From Bacteroidota bacterium (GTDB lineage Bacteria; Bacteroidota; Bacteroidia; Chitinophagales; Chitinophagaceae), in assembly GCA_947448725.1 (NCBI GenBank), contig CANFOM010000005.1, forward strand, positions 1 to 64,000: a DNA stretch of 64,000 nt, read 5' to 3'. Numbering within the stretch: position 1 is the stretch's first letter; every line of letters starts with the position of its first letter. The notes under the pieces were generated by a model, which saw only the letters and a list, made by a program, of their open reading frames with translations, searched no databases and was not told where the DNA came from. Below, piece after piece: positions 26,690 through 36,708 of the stretch. Made by a program: the position numbers and the translations under genes.

Positions 26690-28453
26690 ATGACTAAATA
26701 TATTTTATATCTGTCTTGCCTCATTATTTTATTTTCTTACAAAACAATAAGTGCTCAAAAGCTTACAGAAAATATTAAATTGAATCAAGTTGGGTTTTAT
26801 ACGAATGCCCCTAAAAAAGCAATCCTTACAGGAGGCAGCACCGAAAAATATTTTTACATTACCTCTACCAATCTAAGAGATACTTTTTTCACTGGGCCAT
26901 TAGGAGCAATAGATACATCAGCTTATTCTTCTACTCTTACGCAGTTGGCTGATTTCTCCTCTTTTCAAAAAAAAGGGATTTATGTTATCAATATTAATAA
27001 GCTAGGACATTCTTATGTGTTTACCATTGGTGACGACCTACTTAAAAAAACATTGAATGCTTCACTCAAAGCCTTTTATTATCAAAGGGCCTCCATGCCG
27101 CTAGAGGAAAAATTTGCAGGGAAATGGGCTAGGGGGGCTGGGCATCCTGATAATCAAGTATATGTGCACCCATCTGCCGCTTCCAAAGAAAGGCCTGCAG
27201 GATTTGTGCTTGCTAGTCCTGGTGGTTGGTATGATGCTGGGGATTATAATAAATACATCGTTAACTCGGGTATTACCATGGGCACATTACTATCTGCTTA
27301 TGAAGATTTTCCCGAAGCTAGTTTATTAGTAAACCCTAACATACCTATTACAAAAGGAGTTCCCACCATCATAGAAGAATGCGTTTATAATTTAAGGTGG
27401 ATGTTAACCATGCAAGATCCAAATGACGGTGGAGTGTATTCAAAATGTACCAATGCAAGTTTTGATAGCATGATTCTTCCTGGCGTTACCACTGCGCCAA
27501 GATATGTTGTTCAAAAAAGCACAGCTGCTGCTTTAGACTTTGTAGCGGTAACAGCGCAAGCAGGTCGAATTTTAAAAAAATTCAAACAAGCTTTTCCTGG
27601 TTTGGCAGACAGTTGTGTGGCCGCTTCACAAAAAGCATGGCAATGGGCATTAGTCAATAAAAATCTGGCATACAATCAAGAGGCTAATAATAAAATGTAT
27701 ACTCCAGCTATAACCACTGGAGGCTATGGCGATAGTCATTTTGAAGACGAATGGTTTTGGGCAGCTGCTGAAATGTATTGTTCCAATCCCAAAATTGAAT
27801 ATCAAAAAATTATCGAAGAAAATCAAATAGCTGTCAAAATGCAAGTGCCCAGTTGGAATCAAGTGGCGATGCTAGGTTATTATACTTTGCTTAGAAAGCA
27901 AAAAAATATTTCTTCATTATTGAATGTCCAAACGATGAATAAAAATTTATTAAACCTGGCGGATACTTTTTTACAAAAAATGAATGTCAATGCGTTCAAA
28001 ACTATTATGGGGCAAAATGCAAAAGATTTTATTTGGGGAAGTAATTCAGTAGCTGCCAATCAGGGTATACTTTTAATTAATGCTTATTTGATTTCAAAAA
28101 ATAAAAAATATTTAGACGCAGCATTAACTAATGTGGATTATATATTAGGTAGAAATGCTACTGGCTATAGTTTTATAACAGGCATGGGTAGTAAAACTCC
28201 TATGCATCCACATCATAGACCCTCCATTGCAGATGGAGTGATAGAGCCCGTTCCAGGCTTATTAGCAGGCGGACCTAATCCAGGAAGACAAGATGGTTGT
28301 GTGTACGAATTCACTGAAACAGAAACAGCCTACACGGATGTAGACTGTTCTTATGCAAGCAATGAAATTGCGATCAACTGGAATGCGCCGCTGGTTTATT
28401 TATTAAATGCAATGAATGCATTAAAAAAAGAAGCGGGTTATGTAAAAAAATAG
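26690..28453 (+). CDS. Glycoside hydrolase family 9 (endo/exo-beta-glucanase), secreted
   Basis: 587 residues with a signal peptide (MTKYILYLSCLIILFSYKTISAQ). The N-terminal Ig-like CelD_N domain starts with IKLNQVGFYTNAPKKAIL (about 28-110). The (alpha/alpha)6 catalytic domain carries GGWYDAGDYNKYIVNSG (catalytic Asp pair). Near the C-terminus, HPHHRPS and the acid SNEIAINWNAPLVY complete the GH9 signature regions. It hydrolyses beta-1,4-glucans or related beta-glucosides. It is convergent with the carboxylesterase (14 bases between stops) and probably co-transcribed with the upstream serine hydrolase. Confidence 0.93.
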   Translation: MTKYILYLSCLIILFSYKTISAQKLTENIKLNQVGFYTNAPKKAILTGGSTEKYFYITSTNLRDTFFTGPLGAIDTSAYSSTLTQLADFSSFQKKGIYVININKLGHSYVFTIGDDLLKKTLNASLKAFYYQRASMPLEEKFAGKWARGAGHPDNQVYVHPSAASKERPAGFVLASPGGWYDAGDYNKYIVNSGITMGTLLSAYEDFPEASLLVNPNIPITKGVPTIIEECVYNLRWMLTMQDPNDGGVYSKCTNASFDSMILPGVTTAPRYVVQKSTAAALDFVAVTAQAGRILKKFKQAFPGLADSCVAASQKAWQWALVNKNLAYNQEANNKMYTPAITTGGYGDSHFEDEWFWAAAEMYCSNPKIEYQKIIEENQIAVKMQVPSWNQVAMLGYYTLLRKQKNISSLLNVQTMNKNLLNLADTFLQKMNVNAFKTIMGQNAKDFIWGSNSVAANQGILLINAYLISKNKKYLDAALTNVDYILGRNATGYSFITGMGSKTPMHPHHRPSIADGVIEPVPGLLAGGPNPGRQDGCVYEFTETETAYTDVDCSYASNEIAINWNAPLVYLLNAMNALKKEAGYVKK

Positions 28454-28467
28454 ATTACTGATTCAAG

Positions 28468-30054
28468 CTATTTATTTTTATATATTTTGTCTAATAATTC
28501 ATAACGCGCATCGTTCACTGCTTTTTCTGTTCTTGATTTAACATCAATGATCATTACAGGTGGCGTAGGATCATTAGCAGTGGCTACTTTCCATTCTGGC
28601 AAATTATTACCATTGGGATTATAGGTTTTAATAAAATTTGCAAAATAATTATTCATGGTTTCAGATACTTGGTAGTCATCTGCAGTCCATGCAAATTCTT
28701 TGATTAAACGCAGGTTGCCCATGCAGTATTCGATGTCAGCAGCATGGGGTGCGCCAACAGCATGTGCTGGAGCAGAGGCACCTACCAAAGCAGGACGAAG
28801 TTTGCTATACAAATATCGATACACAGGTTGACTGCTATTTTTACGATGCAAGTCAAACCACTTCCATGTAGAAAATCCAATAAATTTATCTCCAGCTAAA
28901 GCGGTTGCAGAAAGTTCAACTTCTTTTTCAGAGTGCGCAGAATACACTGCTAAAAATTCATTTGCATTATTAGGATAGGCTTCCTTCACTTTATTAATAT
29001 AATTTTCAACGGTGAAAGGCTGACCAGCCAATATTGCATTGGCAGACCCTTCGGCCGAATTCCAACCAACTAATAATGGAATTTGAGCTTGTTCCTTGGC
29101 AATATAAATTTCATTCAAGTACTTAGGTAAAAAATAGCCATCTAAAACTACAGGGAAACGACCTTCGCCCTTTGATTCTGCATAAATTTCATATACTTCA
29201 CGGCTAGTTAATGCCTTTAATGCTTTTAAAGAAGTAACACCTGCTTTATCAGCCAAATTTTTGCCTATTTTTTCTGCTTCTTGTAATGGAACTGGCGCCA
29301 TAGTAGGAGCTATTCCAGCACCACTTTCGCCAATAGCAGCATTCACTAATCCTTTGGCTAATGGGGAGCTCATTTGATAACTTACTGCTACAGAACCTGC
29401 AGATTCGCCAGCAATGGTTACATGATTAGGATCGCCCCCAAATGCAGCAATATTGTTTTTAACCCATTGTAATGCAGCCAATTGATCATAGTAACCATAA
29501 TTACCTGAAGATTTATGAGGAGATTCGGCACTCAATTCTGGGTGCGCAAAATTTCCAAAAATATTTAATCGATAATTACAAGTGATAACAACAATTCCTT
29601 TTTTTGCCATGGTTTCTCCATCGTATCTAGGCTCAGAACCATCTCCAGCAACATTACCTCCTCCATAAAAATAAACAAGTACAGGTAAATTTTTAGTATT
29701 GCGAGTAGCTGGTGTCCAAACGTTTAGGTAAAGACAATCCTCACTTACCCCATTGGATCTTGAATTCATGTCATTCCAAATAAGCACCTGCATAGGTCTT
29801 GGTCCAAAGTGTTTTGTTTCTTTCACTCCTTTCCATGAAGCAATGGGTTGAGGATCTTTCCAACGCAGGTCTCCTACAGGTGGTTTCGCAAAGGGAACTC
29901 CAAAATATGTTTGGATACCCGATTTAGTATCATAATTACCCTCTATAATACCATTTTGAGTGGTGGTTTGTACAGAAAAGCCATTGTTATTGGCTTGTGC
30001 CAAAACAAATAGAACGCAAATGCTTAAGCTAAAAGCAAGAAATGTTTTTTTCAT
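28468..30054 (-). CDS. Secreted carboxylesterase type B
   Basis: 528 residues from the ATG at 30054 (signal peptide MKKTFLAFSLSICVLFVLAQA); an in-frame ATG at 30084 adds ten polar residues. This is an alpha/beta-hydrolase of the COesterase family. It has the oxyanion segment YFYGGGNVAGDG, the nucleophile elbow AGESAGSVAV (Ser) and the catalytic His in GAPHAADIEYCMG. The acid should be the Glu in GWNSAEGSA. It likely removes acyl groups from plant-type glycans or other esters in the periplasm. It is divergent from the DUF1080 gene at 30142. Confidence 0.9.
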   Translation of the reverse strand: MKKTFLAFSLSICVLFVLAQANNNGFSVQTTTQNGIIEGNYDTKSGIQTYFGVPFAKPPVGDLRWKDPQPIASWKGVKETKHFGPRPMQVLIWNDMNSRSNGVSEDCLYLNVWTPATRNTKNLPVLVYFYGGGNVAGDGSEPRYDGETMAKKGIVVITCNYRLNIFGNFAHPELSAESPHKSSGNYGYYDQLAALQWVKNNIAAFGGDPNHVTIAGESAGSVAVSYQMSSPLAKGLVNAAIGESGAGIAPTMAPVPLQEAEKIGKNLADKAGVTSLKALKALTSREVYEIYAESKGEGRFPVVLDGYFLPKYLNEIYIAKEQAQIPLLVGWNSAEGSANAILAGQPFTVENYINKVKEAYPNNANEFLAVYSAHSEKEVELSATALAGDKFIGFSTWKWFDLHRKNSSQPVYRYLYSKLRPALVGASAPAHAVGAPHAADIEYCMGNLRLIKEFAWTADDYQVSETMNNYFANFIKTYNPNGNNLPEWKVATANDPTPPVMIIDVKSRTEKAVNDARYELLDKIYKNK

Positions 30055-30141
30055 AGGTGGTTTTTTATCAATAAGATTTTTCAACAGAACTACACAAGTT
30101 ATTAAAAAAATTAATTAACTTCATAAGCAATTATAAAAAAT

Positions 30142-30918
30142 ATGAAAAAACAACTATTATTAGCACTTGCTATTGCTACTACCCTTGGTTTAAATGCTCA
30201 AGTAAAAGCAAAACCAGAAGATACAGAGTATTATACTCCGGTACCTAATAAAGTAACACCTGCCAAAGGAATTACGAGTGCACCATCTGATGCGATTGTT
30301 TTATTCAATGGAACCAATATGGATGAATGGCAATTAGAAAATAATCCATCGAGTGACAAAAAATGGGACCTAGTAGATGGCGCTATGCGTGTAAGTAAAA
30401 CCAATGGTGATATTCTTACCAAAAGAAAGTTTATGAACTTTCAATTACATATAGAATACAATATACCAAGTGATATTACTGGTTCTGGACAAGCAAGAGG
30501 AAATAGTGGTATATTTTTAGCTGGATTGCCAAAAGGAATTGGTAATGCTGGTGGATATGAATTACAAGTATTGGATAATTATACCAACACTACTTATGTC
30601 AATGGACAAGTAGGAAGCATCTATAAACAAAACCCTCCTTTAGTTAATGCGGCATTACCAGCTGGAGAATGGCAAACCTATGATGTTATTTGGACTGCGC
30701 CTTTATTTAACGAAGACGGCTCTTTAAAATCAGCTGCTAGAATTACCGTGTTTCACAATGGTATTTTAGTACAAAATGATTTCGTGCTAAAAGGAGATAC
30801 GCCCTATATAGGTCAACCGGTTTATGTTAAACACGGAGCAAGCCCTATCAAATTACAAGCACATGGTGATAAAAGTGAGCCTCTTAGCTACAGAAATATT
30901 TGGGTAAGACCTTTGTAG
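30142..30918 (+). CDS. Secreted single-domain DUF1080 protein
   Basis: 258 residues with a signal peptide (MKKQLLLALAIATTLGLNAQ) and one DUF1080 domain. The domain opens with AIVLFNGTNMDEWQ and contains GNSGIFLAGLPKGIGNAGGYELQVLDN and, at the end, IKLQAHGDKSEPLSYRNIWVRPL. DUF1080 folds bind or cleave (keto)glycosides. It is much shorter than the DUF1080 protein at 1282-3447 and lacks the helical-repeat part. It starts a plus-strand run with the TauE-like and L-serine dehydratase genes (26 and 31 base gaps), which are functionally unlike it. Confidence 0.87.
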   Translation: MKKQLLLALAIATTLGLNAQVKAKPEDTEYYTPVPNKVTPAKGITSAPSDAIVLFNGTNMDEWQLENNPSSDKKWDLVDGAMRVSKTNGDILTKRKFMNFQLHIEYNIPSDITGSGQARGNSGIFLAGLPKGIGNAGGYELQVLDNYTNTTYVNGQVGSIYKQNPPLVNAALPAGEWQTYDVIWTAPLFNEDGSLKSAARITVFHNGILVQNDFVLKGDTPYIGQPVYVKHGASPIKLQAHGDKSEPLSYRNIWVRPL

Positions 30919-30944
30919 AAAAAATAAATTATTTTTAAAATAAG

Positions 30945-31802
30945 ATGGTAGCCATTACCTGGATCTTTTTAGTATTACTTGCAATTTGGTTTATTTACAT
31001 TTTTGCAGTGGATATTCTAAAAAATAAAAATAATTTAGAAAAAGTTAGTTGGTTAAAAACTGGCTTGATTGGTTTTGTGGTTAATTTTTTTGATGTATTA
31101 GGTATTGGTGCATTCGCACCACAAACGGCCTTATTAAAATTTACAAAACAAACCAGCGATAAGTTAATTCCAGGCACCATGAATGTGGCGAATACTTTGC
31201 CCGTATTAATTCAAGCCATCATTTTTATACAAGTTATCCAAGTAGAACCTATTACACTTTTGGTCATGTTTGCCACTGCAACAGGAGGTGCCATTTTAGG
31301 CGCTGGTATTGTTTCAAAACTATCCGAAAATAAAATTCGATTTACCATTAGCATCGCCTTATTAGTTACGGCTAGTTTTATGTTTGCCAATAAAATGCAT
31401 TGGATACATGGCGAAGGGGTTGCGATAGGGCTTCATGGCTGGAAATTGGTGGTAGCCGGTATAATTAATTTTATACTTGGCGCTATGATGACGGCTGGTG
31501 TTGGTTTATATGCGCCCTGTATGGCTTTGGTTTTTTTATTAGGCATGTCTCCGCAAGTAGCTTTTCCTATTATGATGGGGTCCTGTGCTTTTTTGATGCC
31601 TCCTGCTTCTTTTAAATTTATTAAGTCTGGTGCTTACAATAAAAAAGCTGCATTAGGAATGGCCATCCCCAGTATCATTGCGGTGCTCATCGCTGCTTTT
31701 ATTGTTAAAACACTTCCATTAGATGCCCTTAGATGGATTGTTTTGGTAGTGATATTGTATACATCAGTTACCATGTTTTGGAGTGCCATTAAAAATAAAT
31801 AA
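30945..31802 (+). CDS. TauE/SafE-family (DUF81) membrane transporter
   Basis: 285 residues with about 8 transmembrane helices in two related halves. The TauE/SafE (DUF81) pattern is seen in the paired segments GFVVNFFDVLGIGAFAP and INFILGAMMTAGVGLYAPC. The family is linked to export of sulfite, sulfonates or other small anions; the substrate here is not known. The following gene makes pyruvate and ammonia from serine, so a link to organic-acid or sulfur-compound export is possible but speculative. Confidence 0.85.
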   Translation: MVAITWIFLVLLAIWFIYIFAVDILKNKNNLEKVSWLKTGLIGFVVNFFDVLGIGAFAPQTALLKFTKQTSDKLIPGTMNVANTLPVLIQAIIFIQVIQVEPITLLVMFATATGGAILGAGIVSKLSENKIRFTISIALLVTASFMFANKMHWIHGEGVAIGLHGWKLVVAGIINFILGAMMTAGVGLYAPCMALVFLLGMSPQVAFPIMMGSCAFLMPPASFKFIKSGAYNKKAALGMAIPSIIAVLIAAFIVKTLPLDALRWIVLVVILYTSVTMFWSAIKNK

Positions 31803-31833
31803 TTTAACTTTAAGAAGAGCAAAAGCTAATTGA

Positions 31834-33411
31834 ATGAATAATTATCCAAGTATTTTTAATGATGTCATTGGACCAGTAATGAGAGGTCCTTCCAGCTCAC
31901 ATTGTGCAGCATCGCTAAGAATTGCGCGTATTTGTCGTGATTTAATGGAAGAAAAAATTAAAAATATTTTGATTGAATTTGATCCGAGTGGATCATTGGC
32001 TACTACGCATAAAAGCCAGGGATCTGATATGGGTTTGTTTGGCGGATTTTTAGGTTGGGAAGCTTTTGACGAAAGATTGCCCGTATCAGAAAAACATTTA
32101 GGTATTGCAGGCATAAATTATTCGATTGAAATTACGCCACTTGCCGAAAAACATCCTAACACCTATCAAATTACTTTATCCAATGATAATGAAAAAAGAC
32201 AGTTGGTGGCTATCTCTACTGGAGGAGGAATGATTGAAGTAATTTCAATAGATGGCAACAAAGTATCTATGGCAGGTGATTATTATGAAACATTAATTTA
32301 CTGTTCTAAGGCGGAGCGTATTATTGAATATTTAAAATCTACCATTGCATATGATGAAATTATATTTCATCAAGGGGAAGCTTCTTTTATAGAAGTAAAA
32401 ACACAAAATAAAATAGAGGCTACACTCATCAATGAACTAAATGCTTTTAATGAGGTAGCAACTATTAGATCCATCACTCCGGTATTGCCTATTAAAGCAA
32501 GAAAAAATTTAAGCGTTCCATTTATTACTTGTAATGAAATGCTGGAATACAATAAAGATAAAAATAAAGCCCTTTGGGAATTGGCGGTCGATTATGAAAG
32601 CATAAGAGGCAATATAAGTAAGGAAGAGGTAATGGAAAAAATGAAATCCATTATACATATCATGGGTAATGCGATTGAATTAGGATTAAAGGGCACAAGT
32701 TATAAAGATAGAATTTTAGGAAGTCAATCACCCTTATTTAAACAAAGCTTAGAGGCGAATAAATTAATTGATGGAGATGTGTTGAATAAAACTATCATGT
32801 ACGTATCGGCCATTATGGAAGTAAAAAGTTCCATGGGCGTAATTGTTGCAGCGCCTACCGCAGGTTCTTGTGGTGGGCTACCGGGTGTAATTTTTGGAAC
32901 AGCCCACACATTACAATTAGAGGAAACTACTATTATAAAGGCAATGTTATCTGCTGGATTGATTGGTGTATTTATTGCTGCGCATGCCACTTTTGCTGCA
33001 GAAGTGGGTGGATGCATGGCCGAAACTGGTTCTGGTGGAGGAATGGCGGCGGCTGCACTGGTAGAAATGAATGGAGGAAGTTTGGAGCAATCTATTGCTG
33101 CCGCTTCACTTGCATTACAAAATTCTTTAGGAATTATATGTGACCCCATTGGCAATAGAGTGGAAGCCCCTTGTTTGGGAAGAAATGTAATGGCTGCTAC
33201 GAATGCTATTTCTTGTGCTAATATGGGCTTGTCCAATTATCAACATCTAATTCCATTAGATGAAGTAATAGAAACCATGAAAATGGTGGGTGATCAAATA
33301 CATCATACTTTAAGATGTACCAATTTAGGCGGATTGTCCATTACCAATACTGCAAAAAAAATAGAGGCTTTATTGGAAGAAAATCCTAGTACTTTTTTCA
33401 AAAGTTGTTAA
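31834..33411 (+). CDS. sdaA: L-serine ammonia-lyase, iron-sulfur type, single chain
   Basis: 525-residue fused beta+alpha L-serine dehydratase that converts L-serine to pyruvate and ammonia with a labile [4Fe-4S] cluster. The N-terminal beta part begins with the conserved GPVMRGPSSSHCAAS. The alpha part has APTAGSCGGLPGVIFG and CDPIGNRVEAPCLGRNVMAATNA, holding the cluster cysteines, plus the glycine-rich ETGSGGGMAAAALVEM. The length is that of single-polypeptide enzymes. The linker between the beta and alpha parts is longer than in the SdaA of enterics. Probably co-transcribed with the two upstream genes. Confidence 0.93.
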   Translation: MNNYPSIFNDVIGPVMRGPSSSHCAASLRIARICRDLMEEKIKNILIEFDPSGSLATTHKSQGSDMGLFGGFLGWEAFDERLPVSEKHLGIAGINYSIEITPLAEKHPNTYQITLSNDNEKRQLVAISTGGGMIEVISIDGNKVSMAGDYYETLIYCSKAERIIEYLKSTIAYDEIIFHQGEASFIEVKTQNKIEATLINELNAFNEVATIRSITPVLPIKARKNLSVPFITCNEMLEYNKDKNKALWELAVDYESIRGNISKEEVMEKMKSIIHIMGNAIELGLKGTSYKDRILGSQSPLFKQSLEANKLIDGDVLNKTIMYVSAIMEVKSSMGVIVAAPTAGSCGGLPGVIFGTAHTLQLEETTIIKAMLSAGLIGVFIAAHATFAAEVGGCMAETGSGGGMAAAALVEMNGGSLEQSIAAASLALQNSLGIICDPIGNRVEAPCLGRNVMAATNAISCANMGLSNYQHLIPLDEVIETMKMVGDQIHHTLRCTNLGGLSITNTAKKIEALLEENPSTFFKSC

Positions 33412-33667
33412 GAGCATTCCATTTTTAAATGCTATCTACAAAAGTTTGATCGAATATATTAATCCCTCTTCCCATTGTATTTAATTATTGTATAAAAATA
33501 AATGATATTTTTTACAAGCAAGTTTTATTCTAGACGGTAAAAAATAAGAAGGAAATGGTTCTATATATTTTGGTACCGAGTGCTTTAAACAATGCAACTT
33601 GATTTTGTATTTTATAGTAGAATGTCATTAATTTTTAATAAATTACCGCTCGAAATGAACCATCATT

Positions 33668-34918
33668 ATGATTAGAACAAAAGTGTGTATCATTGGAGCG
33701 GGACCGGCTGGTTGTTCGGCAGCTTTGCAATTAAATAAGTTAGGGGTTGATTGTGTGGTGATTGATAAGGCTGTATTTCCTAGGGATAAAATATGTGGGG
33801 ATGGCTTAAGTGGAAAAGTAATTACTTGCTTAAATCGTATTGACCCTGAAATTGTTAAAAGACTAGATAAATTAGAGACTATTAAACTAAATAGTTGGGG
33901 AGCCACTTTTGTAGCACCCAATCGCAATAAACTAGAAGTAGGTTATCGACCCGATTACGATCAAAACAGTACCACTCAAAAATCAAATCCTATTGGCTAT
34001 GTATGTAAGCGAATGGACTTTGATAATTTTTTGGTAGAGGAAATAAAAAGATGCGCGCATGTCAATTTCATTGATGGTGTCAATATCAATTCTTATTTAT
34101 TAGAATCAGATGGCTATTTAATAAGTGCTGATAATGATTTTGAAGTGAAAGCGGATATATTAATTGTAGCCAATGGAGCGCATTCCTCCTTTTCAAAAAA
34201 AGTGGCGAATATAGTAATGGAGCCCAAACACAATGTTGCAGGCATAAGAGCCTACTACAAAAATGTTACCGGAATGAATGCTGATAATTTTATTGAGTTA
34301 CATTTTATTAAATCTGTATTGCCTGGTTATTTTTGGATTTTTCCATTGCCCAATGGCGAAGCCAATGTAGGAGTAGGCATGTTAACAGAGGAGATTAGTA
34401 AAAGAAAAATTAATTTAACTAAAGAACTAAAAAGAATTGTAGAATCAGATCCTATCATCAAAGAACGTTTTAAAAACGCCACCTTGCTGGGTTCTGTTGA
34501 AGGATATGGCTTACCCCTTGGAAGTAAAAAAAGACTTTTATCGGGGGAGCGCTATATGTTGGTGGGAGATGCTGCTAGCTTAATTGATCCATTTACTGGA
34601 GAAGGGATTGGCAATGCTTTATATTCTGGACGCTATGCTGCCAACCAAGCGGCAGCTGCCATTGTAGCCAATGATTTTTCTAAAGAAGCTATGTATAAAT
34701 ACGATCTTGATGTTGAAAGAGGATTAGGTGCTGAATTAAGATTAAGTCATCGATTACAAAAATTAATTATGTTCCCTTGGCTATTTAATTTATTGGTGAA
34801 TATTAGCAATAGAAATAAACAGGTGAAAGAACTTATTTCTTGTATGTTTTATGAAGTGGACATTAGAGAGCGTCTAACAAAACCATCATTTTATTTTAAA
34901 CTCTTATTTAATAGATAG
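33668..34918 (+). CDS. Geranylgeranyl-reductase-family FAD-dependent oxidoreductase
   Basis: 416 residues. FAD-binding GxGxxG lies at the N-terminus (VCIIGAGPAGCSAAL), followed by the family motif FPRDKICGDGLSG. A second FAD segment is YMLVGDAASLIDPFTGEGIGNAL. This places it in the geranylgeranyl reductase/halogenase-like group that acts on isoprenoid chains of lipids, quinones or pigments. No carotenoid or menaquinone genes are adjacent, so the substrate is open. The 256 bases before it hold nothing I can name. It is convergent with GH39 (9 bases between stops). Confidence 0.88.
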   Translation: MIRTKVCIIGAGPAGCSAALQLNKLGVDCVVIDKAVFPRDKICGDGLSGKVITCLNRIDPEIVKRLDKLETIKLNSWGATFVAPNRNKLEVGYRPDYDQNSTTQKSNPIGYVCKRMDFDNFLVEEIKRCAHVNFIDGVNINSYLLESDGYLISADNDFEVKADILIVANGAHSSFSKKVANIVMEPKHNVAGIRAYYKNVTGMNADNFIELHFIKSVLPGYFWIFPLPNGEANVGVGMLTEEISKRKINLTKELKRIVESDPIIKERFKNATLLGSVEGYGLPLGSKKRLLSGERYMLVGDAASLIDPFTGEGIGNALYSGRYAANQAAAAIVANDFSKEAMYKYDLDVERGLGAELRLSHRLQKLIMFPWLFNLLVNISNRNKQVKELISCMFYEVDIRERLTKPSFYFKLLFNR

Positions 34919-34927
34919 CCCTTTTGG

Positions 34928-36658
34928 TTACCAGCTAAGTTGATAAAAGGATACACCTTGCACAGGCAGGTCCATCTTCAAATTAATTTTTCCATTTTTT
35001 ACTAGGATCCATTCTGGAGAGGAAAGGAGTTCAAGTTGTCCTGCATTTTCAAGTAATGCAATTTGTTCTTTATCTGGATTTTTTGGTGACCCCATTTTTT
35101 TCCAAGCTTCATAAGAATTACTATGTTGTCTATCTATTCTATAATGACGAAGTAAAACTTTGCCATTAGGTAATCCAGACATATTAATGGCAACTGCTGC
35201 ATCAGCAATACTAAAATCATTGTTGTCGTGATAATTCCAAACCATAACTGTTGCTGAACGATCATCTTTTGCTGCAAACGCATTGATATCATGCTTTTCA
35301 CCTCTTACACTAGAATCGCGAATAAGCGAATAATTATATCCTAAGTTTTGATTAATCACTACACGATTGCCTTGCATCATACCAAACATGCGAAACACAT
35401 TTAAGACCGGCTTGTCCACTCCATTGGTGGCCAAATCTCTAAATCCACGAAACCAAGCCTGATCTTCAAACTCAAATGCCCAAGTAACTGCACCCAATAA
35501 ATTTACACCTCGGCTTTCGGCCAAATCAGATTTACGTGCATAGGCAGCAGCCGTATAACTCGAATACATGGTACCATTTCTATAGGCATTTTGCGGATTA
35601 AAATCTTCAGAACAAGCAGCGCAACCTTCAGGATCTGATTCGCCGATAATGATGGGAAGTTTTTTTAATGTTGGATAGGAGGCCACAATTTCAAAACCCT
35701 TATCGATATCTCTAAGCTGTTTGCCCATATTCATTTGCACCATTCCTTTGACCAAATTGGGTTGTCCTTTTGCATGAAAAGAAATAAAATCTAATGGCGT
35801 CCCCACTTTTCCTGTAACATAATTTTTACCACTAACAATATGCGTTAAAAATGTTCTTAAAAATAATGCTGCGTTTTTTGAACCTGGTCCTGTTGTTTCC
35901 GGTCCACCAATTTTTGCAGTTGGCAAAGCGCGCTTAACCGCATCGGCAGTGTAGTCATATAGTTTTATATATTCTTCGGTGGTACCTTTCCAATAAGGGA
36001 TATCGGGTTCATTCCATAATTCCCAATGCCAAGTCTCTACTTCCAATTTGCCGTATCGTGCAACCGAATGCTTTACCCATTCAAAAACCAAATTGGCAAA
36101 TTTTACATAATCTCTTGGAGGATAGGCCCAGCCTGTAAAAATTTCATCATACTTGGTATTGGGATCCCAATGATGTTTATAAGGTTCCGGGTGTGTGGAC
36201 AAAGCTTGTGGCATAAAACCAATTTGTGCAATTGGCTTCATCCCTCTTTCAATATAGGTATCAAATATTTTATCAATGATGGTCCAGTTATAAATTGGAT
36301 TGCCTTTTTCATCTTCTGTATAGGCATTGGTGGATCCCCACTTTAATGCAGCAACGCCATCCCCAGTTACGAGTAAACTATGCGCTCTTACATTGACGGG
36401 CACTTTACTTAGCTTTGAAATTTCGGTAAGTAATTTCTTACCATCTTTCATATAAGTATAGTTGGGCTCATCATATCCAAAGTAGGCCCAGATGGGTTTC
36501 AGAGGACCTTTTTGTTTATTAAAATCTACATCAATAGAAACGTTTTCTGCAACAAGGCTTTTATTTTGAGCCAATACAAACTGGTTAACACAACATAAAA
36601 TGGAAATAATAAATACAGCCATTATGCTAATAGGTGGGGACAATTTTTTGCTTTTCAT
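34928..36658 (-). CDS. Glycoside hydrolase, GH39-like (beta-xylosidase type), secreted
   Basis: 576 residues with a signal peptide (ISIMAVFIISILCCVNQFVLAQ). It is a (beta/alpha)8 glycosidase of clan A: the acid/base Glu lies in HWELWNEPDIPYW (NEP) and the nucleophile Glu in LPIIIGESDPEG. The GH39 type is suggested by this pair and by LDFISFHAKG. A C-terminal beta-sandwich follows (about 430-576). It likely cleaves beta-xylosides or related glycosides in the periplasm. It is the last gene of a minus-strand operon with a GntP permease and an FAH-family hydrolase, which suggests a route for a pentose or aldonic acid (inference). Confidence 0.8.
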   Translation of the reverse strand: MKSKKLSPPISIMAVFIISILCCVNQFVLAQNKSLVAENVSIDVDFNKQKGPLKPIWAYFGYDEPNYTYMKDGKKLLTEISKLSKVPVNVRAHSLLVTGDGVAALKWGSTNAYTEDEKGNPIYNWTIIDKIFDTYIERGMKPIAQIGFMPQALSTHPEPYKHHWDPNTKYDEIFTGWAYPPRDYVKFANLVFEWVKHSVARYGKLEVETWHWELWNEPDIPYWKGTTEEYIKLYDYTADAVKRALPTAKIGGPETTGPGSKNAALFLRTFLTHIVSGKNYVTGKVGTPLDFISFHAKGQPNLVKGMVQMNMGKQLRDIDKGFEIVASYPTLKKLPIIIGESDPEGCAACSEDFNPQNAYRNGTMYSSYTAAAYARKSDLAESRGVNLLGAVTWAFEFEDQAWFRGFRDLATNGVDKPVLNVFRMFGMMQGNRVVINQNLGYNYSLIRDSSVRGEKHDINAFAAKDDRSATVMVWNYHDNNDFSIADAAVAINMSGLPNGKVLLRHYRIDRQHSNSYEAWKKMGSPKNPDKEQIALLENAGQLELLSSPEWILVKNGKINLKMDLPVQGVSFYQLSW

Positions 36659-36708
36659 AGTTTTTATAAGATAATAAATAAAGTTTAAACCGAATAAGTT
36701 TATTGTAT

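Noticed and set aside
32724..33236. 170-codon minus-strand frame inside L-serine dehydratase
   Set aside because: It overlaps the conserved catalytic part of the dehydratase; composition reflects the antisense of a Gly/Ala-rich gene.
33412..33667. Possible small gene or RNA in the 256-base gap after L-serine dehydratase
   Set aside because: No open frame with a plausible start, no clear promoter, and only a weak six-base stem (agcatt/aatgct).
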